Source: Hyphomicrobiales bacterium (GTDB taxonomy: Bacteria; Pseudomonadota; Alphaproteobacteria; Rhizobiales; Rhizobiaceae). From it: DNA of 64,000 bases. Positions 57,311 to 64,000 of the stretch are shown here, piece by piece. The notes below the pieces were generated by a model. That model saw only the letters and a list, made by a program, of their open reading frames with translations. It was not told the DNA's origin and ran no database searches. Both the position numbers and the translations under genes were made by a program. The stretch is from assembly GCA_900472175.1 (NCBI GenBank), contig UCHD01000004.1:836726-900725 (forward strand). Reading direction: 5' to 3'. Numbering within the stretch: position 1 is the first letter of the stretch; every line of letters begins with the position of its first letter.

Positions 57311-57327
57311 GCGGCGGCATCGCTGAC

Positions 57328-58482
57328 ATGCAACAGGGCACACCCGTCGCTATCGCCGGGGCCGGTATCGCCGGCCTGACTGCCGCCCTCAGTTTCGCCC
57401 GCAAGGGCATTCCCAGCGAAATCTTTGAACGGACCGGCGCCCTGAAGGAAGCCGGCGCCGGGCTGCAACTGTCTCCGAATGCCACGCGTATTCTGACGCG
57501 GCTGGGGCTGTTAGACGCACTGGAAGAAATCTGGAGCGAGCCCGAAACGATCAACCTGGTCGATGGCCGTTCGCTGCGAACGATCGCCGCGGTGCCTGCC
57601 GGTGCCTTCGCACGCAACCGCTGGAACGCGCCCTACGGCGTCCTGCACCGGGCCAGCCTGCAGAACGTGCTGCTTGATGCCGTCACCGCCAATCCGCTGT
57701 GCCGGCTGCATCTTGGCCAGCCAATAGAAAGCCCGGGCTCCATCGCCGGGATCATTGGCAAAGAACCCCGTTTCACCGTTGGTGCCGATGGCGTCTGGTC
57801 CGATCTCAGACAACACGTGCAAGGCGCTGGAAAGGCTTCTTTTTCCGGCAATGTCGCCTGGCGGTTGACCTTCAGTGAAGCCGACGCTCCTGCCGTGTTC
57901 GATGCCACAAAAGTCATGGCGTTTCTCGGCAACGGCTGCCATCTCGTCGTCTATCCCTTACCGCAACAACACCTGTTCAATCTCGTCGCCATCACCGGCG
58001 GAGCCGATCCCAGCAAAACATGGGATCGCACCCTGCCCGCTGCAGAAGTCAAGCACAGGCTGTTGAGTGCCTTTTCCGGCTGGCATCCCCAAATCACCGG
58101 CCTTCTGCAAGCAGCGGAGGAGCCGACGATTTGGCCATTGTGGGCGGTGGGGGATGGAGCCTGGACCAAAGGCGAAGACCTTGTGCTGATCGGCGATGCC
58201 GCCCATGCGATGATGCCGTTTGCGGCGCAAGGGGCTGCGATGGCGATCGAGGATGCGTTCGAGCTTGCGGCCTTCGTGGCCAATGGAAAGACGCTGTCCG
58301 CCTTTGCCGATCACCGCAAAACCCGAATCGCGCGGGTCCGCGCGCGGGGCGCATTCAATCGTTTCGCCTATCACGCCCGCGGTCCGGTACGGCTCGGGCG
58401 TGATCTGGTCCTGTCCTTGCGGCGGCCGGAAAGTCTGGCCGCCGATTTTGATTGGCTCTACGGATACGAGCCGAAGGACTAA
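57328..58482 (+). CDS. FAD-dependent aromatic-ring-hydroxylase-like monooxygenase
   Basis: Class A flavin monooxygenases hydroxylate aromatic or quinone-type substrates using NAD(P)H and oxygen. The 384-residue protein has the FAD dinucleotide motif GAGIAG (11-16) followed by a glutamate. Its mid-protein GADGVWSDLRQH segment is the DG motif, and VLIGDAAHAMMPFAAQGAAM is the GD motif that contacts the FAD ribityl chain. It resembles salicylate hydroxylase and UbiH-type proteins. The substrate is unresolved. Start ATG 57328; the longer frame reads through the zinc-finger gene. It is convergent with metC, two bases apart. Confidence 0.9.
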   Translation: MQQGTPVAIAGAGIAGLTAALSFARKGIPSEIFERTGALKEAGAGLQLSPNATRILTRLGLLDALEEIWSEPETINLVDGRSLRTIAAVPAGAFARNRWNAPYGVLHRASLQNVLLDAVTANPLCRLHLGQPIESPGSIAGIIGKEPRFTVGADGVWSDLRQHVQGAGKASFSGNVAWRLTFSEADAPAVFDATKVMAFLGNGCHLVVYPLPQQHLFNLVAITGGADPSKTWDRTLPAAEVKHRLLSAFSGWHPQITGLLQAAEEPTIWPLWAVGDGAWTKGEDLVLIGDAAHAMMPFAAQGAAMAIEDAFELAAFVANGKTLSAFADHRKTRIARVRARGAFNRFAYHARGPVRLGRDLVLSLRRPESLAADFDWLYGYEPKD

Positions 58483-58484
58483 GG

Positions 58485-59675
58485 TCAGACAGCCTTTGCT
58501 GCCGAGAACCCCGCTTCGATGTCGCGGCGCAGGTCCACCACATCCTCAAGCCCGATCTGCAGCCGGATGACCGGGCCTTCGCTGGGTGCCTTGCAGATTT
58601 TGCGGTCGGACAGGCCGACGTGAACGGCAAGGCTTTCGAAACCGCCCCACGACCAACCCAGCCCGAAAAGCGACATCGCGTCGAGGAAGGCATGCGCTTT
58701 TGGCCTGAACTGTTCCGGGCTATCGGCCTTCAGGACAAACGAGAAGATCCCGCTGGAGCCGGTGAAATCGCGCTTCCACAGGTCATGCCCCGGAAAGTTC
58801 GGCAAGGCTGGATGCAGGACGCGCGCAACATCGTCGCGCTCCTCCAGCCAGCGGGCGATGTTGAGCGTGCTTTGCTGATGACGCTCCAGGCGGACACCCA
58901 TGGTGCGCAGCCCGCGCAGGATCTGGTAGCTGTCATCGGGAGCGCCGCAAATGCCAAGAGCGCCATGAGCCTCCAGCAATTGCTCCCAATGCGCAGCATT
59001 GGCAGACACCGTCCCCATCAGGATATCAGAATGGCCGGACGGATATTTCGTCGCCGCATGGATGGATATGTCGACACCATGATCGAGCGGCTTGAAATAA
59101 AGTGGAGTGGCCCAGGTGTTGTCCATCGTCACAACGCATCCGTGACGATGCGCGACAGTCGAGATCGCCCGGATATCCTGCATCTCGAACGTGTTGGATC
59201 CGGGTGCTTCGGTATGAACGAGCTTGGTATTCGGCTTGATCAGGCTTTCGATCCCGGCGCCGATCAACGGATCGTAATACTCGACGCTGACGCCAAGCCG
59301 CTTCAGCATGGTGTCACAGAAATGCCGGGTCGGGAAATAGACCGAATCGACGATCAGCGCATGATCGCCAGCCGACAGGAAAGCCAGGAACGGCACGGTG
59401 ACGGCGGCCAGACCCGACGGGACGAGAATGGTGCCGGCCGAACCTTCCAGAGCGTCGATGGCCTCGCACAGAGCATCCGTCGTCGGCGTTCCACGCGTCC
59501 CGTAAGTGTATTTCTGCGACTTGGTTTCCATGGCTTTTGCGTTTGGAAACAAGACTGTAGAGGCATGCACCACAGGTGGATTGACGAAACCATGAAAGTC
59601 GGATGGCGAATTGCCGATATGCGACAGCCGGGTGTTCACGCCGGCGCCGGCGAGAAGATCATTCTTTTCTTTCAT
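58485..59675 (-). CDS. metC: Cystathionine beta-lyase
   Basis: MetC cleaves cystathionine to homocysteine, pyruvate and ammonia in methionine synthesis. The 396-residue PLP enzyme shows YTYGTRGTPT (phosphate-binding region), VPSGLAAVTVPFLAFL, DNTWATPLYFKPLDHG, and the Schiff-base lysine Lys210 in HAATKYPSGHSD. The start MKEKNDLLAG at 59675 removes 16 non-conserved codons. It is divergent from the aap operon, an arrangement known in Rhizobium leguminosarum, and pairs metabolically with cysE about 2.5 kb away. Confidence 0.95.
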   Translation of the reverse strand: MKEKNDLLAGAGVNTRLSHIGNSPSDFHGFVNPPVVHASTVLFPNAKAMETKSQKYTYGTRGTPTTDALCEAIDALEGSAGTILVPSGLAAVTVPFLAFLSAGDHALIVDSVYFPTRHFCDTMLKRLGVSVEYYDPLIGAGIESLIKPNTKLVHTEAPGSNTFEMQDIRAISTVAHRHGCVVTMDNTWATPLYFKPLDHGVDISIHAATKYPSGHSDILMGTVSANAAHWEQLLEAHGALGICGAPDDSYQILRGLRTMGVRLERHQQSTLNIARWLEERDDVARVLHPALPNFPGHDLWKRDFTGSSGIFSFVLKADSPEQFRPKAHAFLDAMSLFGLGWSWGGFESLAVHVGLSDRKICKAPSEGPVIRLQIGLEDVVDLRRDIEAGFSAAKAV

Positions 59676-60020
59676 GGGAAGGTCCGCTTGTGAAATTTCA
59701 TGTTCGGACACTCTTCCGCCCACCGGACCGAAGGGTCAAGGGACTTCCGCTGCGGCGCACGATGCAAACGTGGAAAATTGAAATTCTGACGATTTTTTGA
59801 ACAAAAATCTGCATCTACGCGTCAAAAAATGCCTAAACATGCGGCGCGATCGACGATTCTGGCAGCATAGCCCGGAAAATCGGCAACGTGTCTTGACCCT
59901 GCGCTGTTTTGAGCATGAGATAGACGGTACTCGCGCCAGGAGGGTGGCGGGGGCCGTAGCTTCGCCTACCAAGCGCAGCCGTGGGGATTAAGAACAAAGA
60001 CAACAGAAAAAGGTTCTAAA
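59676..60020. promoter_or_regulatory. metC-aapJ divergent control region
   Basis: This 345-base gap separates divergent metC and aapJ. Around 59770-59830 it is AT-rich, a likely promoter zone. A TTGACC (59893-59898) could be a -35 for aapJ, but no good -10 follows at proper spacing. I looked for a SAM-II-type structure before metC and do not recognise one. The aapJ ATG is preceded by AAGG at seven bases. No small gene is visible. Confidence 0.45.
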
Positions 60021-61046
60021 ATGGCTAAAAGAATTCTGACAGCGCTGATCGGCGCTGCCGTCATGGGGATTGGCGCCCAGGCAGCATCGGCAACGACGCT
60101 CAGCGACGTTAAGGCGAAGGGTTTCCTTCAATGCGGCGTCAACACCGGCCTGACCGGCTTTGCCTCCCCGGACGCATCCGGCAACTGGAGCGGCTTCGAC
60201 GTCGATTATTGCAAGGCGATTGCTGCCGCCATTTTCGGTGACCCGACTAAGGTCAAATACACGCCGACCTCCGCCAAGGACCGTTTCCCGGCCCTCCAGT
60301 CCGGCGAAGTTGACGTTCTGGCCCGTAACACGACCTGGACAATCAACCGCGATACCGCTCTCGGCTTCAACTTCCGCCCGGTTAACTATTATGACGGCCA
60401 GGGCTTCATGGTCCGCAAGTCGCTGAACGTGAAGTCGGCGCTTGAACTGTCCGGCGCTGCCGTTTGCGTCCAGACCGGCACCACGACCGAGCTGAACCTT
60501 GCCGATTACTTCAAGGCCAACAACCTGCAGTACAACCCGGTTGTTTTCGAAAAGCTCGAAGAAGTGAATGCGGCCTATGACGCAGGCCGTTGCGACGTCT
60601 ACACGACCGACCAGTCGGGCCTGTATTCGCTGCGTCTGACGCTGGCTGCTCCGGACGATCACATGATTCTGCCGGAAATCATTTCCAAGGAGCCGCTTGG
60701 ACCGGCCGTGCGCCAGGGCGACGACCAGTGGTTTGACATTGTCAGCTGGGTTCACTACGCGCTCGTTGGCGCCGAAGACTTCGGCATCACTTCGGCTAAC
60801 GTCGAGGAAATGAAGAAGTCGACAAACCCGGACATCCAGCGCTTCCTCGGCGTTGAGAAGGATACCAAGATCGGTACCGACCTTGGCCTCGAAAACGATT
60901 GGGCCGTGAAGATCATCAAGGCCGTGGGCAACTACGGCGAAGTGTTCGACCGCAACATCGGTGCAGGCAGCCCGCTGAAGATCGAACGCGGCTTGAACGC
61001 GCTTTGGAGCAAGGGCGGCATCCAGTACGCACCGCCGGTACGCTAA
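60021..61046 (+). CDS. aapJ: General L-amino acid ABC transporter, substrate-binding protein
   Basis: AapJ is the periplasmic binding protein of the broad-range Aap amino-acid transporter, which supports nitrogen-source use and symbiosis in rhizobia. The 341-residue precursor has a signal peptide (about 1-23, ending QAASA). The mature protein begins TTLSDVKAKGFLQCGVNTGL, with the binding-protein core SGNWSGFDVDYCKAIAAAIF and VDVLARNTTWTINRDTALGF. It is first in aapJQMP. A 10-bp hairpin follows the gene. Confidence 0.97.
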   Translation: MAKRILTALIGAAVMGIGAQAASATTLSDVKAKGFLQCGVNTGLTGFASPDASGNWSGFDVDYCKAIAAAIFGDPTKVKYTPTSAKDRFPALQSGEVDVLARNTTWTINRDTALGFNFRPVNYYDGQGFMVRKSLNVKSALELSGAAVCVQTGTTTELNLADYFKANNLQYNPVVFEKLEEVNAAYDAGRCDVYTTDQSGLYSLRLTLAAPDDHMILPEIISKEPLGPAVRQGDDQWFDIVSWVHYALVGAEDFGITSANVEEMKKSTNPDIQRFLGVEKDTKIGTDLGLENDWAVKIIKAVGNYGEVFDRNIGAGSPLKIERGLNALWSKGGIQYAPPVR

Positions 61047-61062
61047 GACCATTTGACAATCG

Positions 61063-61086
61063 GGAAAGCGGCTCCGGCCGCTTTCC
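61063..61086 (+). terminator. aapJ-aapQ intergenic hairpin (probable mRNA-stabilising or partial terminator)
   Basis: A perfect 10-bp stem (61063-61072 with 61077-61086, arm GGAAAGCGGC) with a 4-base loop lies 17 bases after the aapJ stop. No T-run follows, so it is unlikely to be a full terminator. It probably protects the aapJ 3' end or limits read-through so that binding protein exceeds permease. Confidence 0.55.
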
Positions 61087-61144
61087 TTCCCAAAAATAAG
61101 AATCGCCCGAAACAGGGCGATCAGGGGAATGAAGAGGCTCTACT

Positions 61145-62338
61145 ATGTCGATTGACGCCACGACTCCGTCCGGTAAGGACAAGCCGGCCGGTTCAATTCT
61201 GAACGATCCCAGAATCCGCGGCTTTATCTACCAGGCCGTGACATTGTTACTGTTGGTTCTGTTTATCTATTGGGTGACAACCAACACCATCGAAAACCTG
61301 AAACGCGCCAATATCGCATCAGGCTACGGCTTCTTGAACGGACGGGCCGGCTTTGATGTCGGGCAATCGCTGATCGCCTATTCCAGCGATTCGACTTATG
61401 GCCGCGCACTCGTCGTCGGTTTTCTCAACACCATTCTCGTTGCTGTTGCAGGTATTATCACCTCCACGATCATCGGCTTTCTGGTCGGTATCGGCCGTCT
61501 GTCGAAGAACTGGCTGATTGCCAAGCTGTCGATGGTCTATGTCGAGGTGTTCCGCAACATACCGCCGCTGCTGGTTATCTTCTTCTGGTATTCCGGCGTT
61601 CTCGCTGTTCTGCCGCAGCCAAGGGAATCGCTGGCGCTGCCATTTGACATGTATGTCAACAACCGTGGCTTGGCGTTTCCGCGGCCGGTTTTCGATAGCG
61701 GCTCGCAGTACATCCTTCTTGCGCTCGTCATTGCAATTATCGGCAGCGTCCTGTTTTCGCGCTACGCCAACAAGAAGCAGATGGAAACGGGTCAACGCAT
61801 GCCAGTGCTCTGGACGGTACTTGGCTTGGTGATCGGTCTGCCGTTGCTGGCGTACTTCGCGGCAGGAATGCCAATTTCCTTTGACGTGCCGGTTGCCGGT
61901 AAATTCAACCTGACCGGCGGATCCGTCGTCGGGCCTGAATTCCTCTCGCTGTTCCTGGCGCTGTCATTCTATACGGCCTCGTTCATCGCCGAAATCGTCC
62001 GCGCCGGCATTCGCGGCGTCAGCCATGGGCAATCGGAGGCAGCACATGCGCTCGGTATCCGGCCGGGCCTCACCACCCGCCTCGTCGTCGTTCCGCAGGC
62101 TATGCGGATCATCATCCCGCCGCTGACCAGCCAGTATCTCAACCTGACGAAAAATTCGTCGCTTGCCATCGCCATCGGCTATTCCGACCTCGTATCGACC
62201 GGCGGCACCATCCTCAACCAGACCGGCCAGGCGATCGAAGTCGTCACCATCTGGATTGTGGTCTACCTGACGCTCAGCCTGTCGACATCGTTGCTCATGA
62301 ACTGGTTCAACGCCAAGATGGCACTGGTGGAGAGATAA
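61145..62338 (+). CDS. aapQ: General L-amino acid ABC transporter permease AapQ
   Basis: AapQ is one of two membrane permeases of the Aap system. The 397-residue protein is larger than simple HisQM-type permeases because of an N-terminal helix and a long insertion (about residues 165-255). The conserved permease core contains the EAA loop [20 protein letters not shown] near residues 300-320, which docks on AapP. GAGG lies seven bases before the ATG. It is followed by aapM after four bases. Confidence 0.97.
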   Translation: MSIDATTPSGKDKPAGSILNDPRIRGFIYQAVTLLLLVLFIYWVTTNTIENLKRANIASGYGFLNGRAGFDVGQSLIAYSSDSTYGRALVVGFLNTILVAVAGIITSTIIGFLVGIGRLSKNWLIAKLSMVYVEVFRNIPPLLVIFFWYSGVLAVLPQPRESLALPFDMYVNNRGLAFPRPVFDSGSQYILLALVIAIIGSVLFSRYANKKQMETGQRMPVLWTVLGLVIGLPLLAYFAAGMPISFDVPVAGKFNLTGGSVVGPEFLSLFLALSFYTASFIAEIVRAGIRGVSHGQSEAAHALGIRPGLTTRLVVVPQAMRIIIPPLTSQYLNLTKNSSLAIAIGYSDLVSTGGTILNQTGQAIEVVTIWIVVYLTLSLSTSLLMNWFNAKMALVER

Positions 62339-62342
62339 GATC

Positions 62343-63500
62343 ATGAACACGCACCAGACCAATTTCGTCCGCACCGCCATGATCGACCAATCGGCGCCAC
62401 CGGTACTCGACAAAGGCTATATCGCCTGGATCCGCAAAAACCTGCTCGCAACGCCGCTGGATGCCGTGATGACGATCATCGCCGTCCTGGCACTTGCCTG
62501 GTTTCTGCCGCCTGCCATCAAATGGCTGTTTATCGATGCGTCCTGGACCGGCGGCGGGCGGGGTGTTTGCGCGACCATCGCCCAAGGCGGGTCGCAGCCG
62601 GAGGGCTGGAGTGGCGCATGCTGGGCTTTCGTCACAGCAAAATTCGATGTGTTCATGTTCGGGCGCTATCCGATTGATGAACGCTGGCGCCCCATGCTGG
62701 TCGGCATCCTGTTCGTGGCGCTTCTCGTCCCGATCCTGATTCCGAAAATCCCGTATAAGGGACTAAACGCTATCCTGCTGTTTGGTGTCCTTCCGGTCAT
62801 ATCGTTCTTCATCCTAATCGGCGGCGTGCTCGGTCTTCCCTATGTGGAAACCGCACTTTGGGGTGGCCTGATGGTCACGCTGATCCTGTCCTTCGTCGGT
62901 ATCGCGGTGTCGTTGCCGCTCGGTATCGTTCTGGCGCTTGGCCGGCGATCGACGATGCCCGTCATCCGCCTGCTCTGCACCACTTTCATCGAGCTCGTCC
63001 GCGGTATTCCGTTGATCACCGTGCTGTTCATGGCCAGTGTCATGCTGCCGCTGTTCCTGCCGCAGGGCATGACCTTTGATAAATTCCTGCGCGCACTGAT
63101 CGGCGTCTCGCTCTTTGCCTCGGCTTACATGGCCGAAGTGGTGCGCGGCGGCCTGCAGGCAATCCCGAAGGGGCAGGCCGAAGGTGCTGATTCGCTGGGC
63201 TTGAGCTACTGGCAGAAGATGCGGCTGATCATCCTGCCCCAGGCGCTGAAACTGGTCATTCCGGGCATCGTCAACACGTTCATCGGCCTGTTCAAGGATA
63301 CGTCGCTGGTGTCGATCATCGGCATGTTCGACCTGCTCGGCATCGTCCGCCAGAACTTCTCGGACGCCAATTGGGCTTCGCCGGTCACGCCGCTGTCGGG
63401 ACTTGTTTTTGCAGGATTCGTTTTCTGGCTTTTCTGCTTTGGCATGTCGCGCTATTCAGGGTTCATGGAACGAAGGCTCGACAAGGGTCATAAAAGATAA
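62343..63500 (+). CDS. aapM: General L-amino acid ABC transporter permease AapM
   Basis: AapM is the second permease of the Aap transporter. The 385-residue protein has an N-terminal helix pair, a periplasmic insert (about 55-110) and the permease core. Its EAA-type loop is [20 protein letters not shown], and [20 protein letters not shown] follows. It begins four bases after aapQ and ends about 17 bases before aapP, so the three are co-transcribed. Confidence 0.97.
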   Translation: MNTHQTNFVRTAMIDQSAPPVLDKGYIAWIRKNLLATPLDAVMTIIAVLALAWFLPPAIKWLFIDASWTGGGRGVCATIAQGGSQPEGWSGACWAFVTAKFDVFMFGRYPIDERWRPMLVGILFVALLVPILIPKIPYKGLNAILLFGVLPVISFFILIGGVLGLPYVETALWGGLMVTLILSFVGIAVSLPLGIVLALGRRSTMPVIRLLCTTFIELVRGIPLITVLFMASVMLPLFLPQGMTFDKFLRALIGVSLFASAYMAEVVRGGLQAIPKGQAEGADSLGLSYWQKMRLIILPQALKLVIPGIVNTFIGLFKDTSLVSIIGMFDLLGIVRQNFSDANWASPVTPLSGLVFAGFVFWLFCFGMSRYSGFMERRLDKGHKR

Positions 63501-63517
63501 CAATGAGGGAGAATATC

Positions 63518-64000
63518 ATGGCCGCTGAAGCCAAACCGCTGACAATGGAAGTGTCATCCACGGATGTCGCCGTCGAAATCGCCGGCATGAACAAGTGGTA
63601 TGGGGATTTCCACGTTCTGCGCGACATCAACCTGAAGGTCATGCGCGGCGAGCGCATCGTCGTTGCCGGCCCGTCGGGTTCGGGTAAATCAACGATGATC
63701 CGCTGCATCAACCGGCTGGAAGAACACCAGAAGGGCAAGATCGTCGTTGACGGCATCGAACTCACCAACGACCTGAAGAAGATCGACGAAGTGCGCCGCG
63801 AAGTCGGCATGGTGTTCCAGCACTTCAACCTCTTCCCGCATCTGACCATTCTGGAAAACTGCACCCTTGCGCCGATCTGGGTGCGCAAGATGCCGAAGAA
63901 GCAGGCGGAAGAAGTCGCCATGCACTTCCTCAAGCGCGTCAAGATTCCCGAGCAGGCCCACAAATATCCAGGCCAGTTGTCCGGCGGTCAGCAGCAGCGT
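63518..64000 (+). CDS. aapP: General L-amino acid ABC transporter ATP-binding protein, N-terminal part (cut by window edge)
   Basis: AapP powers the Aap transporter. The first 161 residues are present. They show Walker A GPSGSGKST (51-59), the Q-loop FQHFNLFPHLT (around residue 100), and the ABC signature LSGGQQQR (154-161), which is where the window ends. Walker B and the remaining roughly 95 residues lie outside. GAGGGAG precedes the ATG. Last gene of aapJQMP in known rhizobia. Confidence 0.96.
   Translation, partial: MAAEAKPLTMEVSSTDVAVEIAGMNKWYGDFHVLRDINLKVMRGERIVVAGPSGSGKSTMIRCINRLEEHQKGKIVVDGIELTNDLKKIDEVRREVGMVFQHFNLFPHLTILENCTLAPIWVRKMPKKQAEEVAMHFLKRVKIPEQAHKYPGQLSGGQQQR

Noticed and set aside
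59676..60020. SAM-type riboswitch ahead of metC
   Set aside because: I looked for a SAM-II-like pseudoknot and conserved loop sequence and could not identify one. A covariance-model search would settle it.

Overview
The window is a 64 kb stretch of core chromosome from an alphaproteobacterium of the Rhizobiaceae (Rhizobium/Agrobacterium/Sinorhizobium-like). The sequence supports this through a recognisable ExoR exopolysaccharide regulator, a metC gene divergent from an aapJQMP general amino-acid ABC transporter operon, LpxI instead of LpxH in lipid A synthesis, a PopZ-type (DUF2497) polar organiser, and an EipB (DUF1849) envelope protein. Coding density is high. Almost every gene is intact and belongs to a known family. 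I see no tRNA, rRNA, insertion sequence, prophage, CRISPR array or toxin-antitoxin island.

Layout. 1-11011 is a minus-strand cell-cycle and envelope cluster read as dgt, argS, a large SPOR-domain membrane protein, nagZ, scpA, scpB, tatA, tatB, tatC and serS (cut at the left edge). 11222-16390 holds erpA, an orphan Tad-domain protein, a cardiolipin synthase, xthA and exoR. 16391-25841 carries a FadL-like porin, valS, popZ, tolC, pcm and a PagL-like outer-membrane protein. 25856-31611 carries exbB-exbD, comEC and gltA. 31642-44948 is a long minus-strand series, read as rpsB, tsf, pyrH, frr, uppS, cdsA, rseP, bamA, lpxD, fabZ, lpxA, lpxI and lpxB. It joins translation, phospholipid, isoprenoid, lipid A and outer-membrane protein biogenesis. 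45140-54645 holds eipB, a plus-strand run ridA, glpQ-like, GNAT and HIT, then a PAP2 enzyme, azlCD, clpS-clpA and a phasin. 54877-64000 holds DUF3126, cysE, a hydrolase, a small zinc-finger protein, a flavin monooxygenase, metC and aapJQM, with aapP cut at the right edge.

The unifying theme is building and monitoring the cell envelope: Tat export, Raetz-pathway lipid A, BamA, RseP, TolC, ExbBD, cardiolipin and ExoR signalling. Chromosome handling (ScpAB, PopZ) and nitrogen and sulfur amino-acid metabolism (CysE, MetC, Aap) accompany it.

I found no convincing new multi-gene system. The most interesting signals are regulatory. They are a possible coupled upstream ORF with a UUCG-type hairpin before exoR, a perfect CtrA-box match beside a 12-bp dyad before tolC, an 8-bp tandem repeat in the cysE leader, paired GANTC sites before popZ, a transcription terminator embedded in the lpxB coding end, and a hairpin between aapJ and aapQ. 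Several starts differ from the longest reading frame and are decided by Shine-Dalgarno spacing: GTG for scpA, scpB, tolC and clpA, and TTG for the DUF3126 gene.
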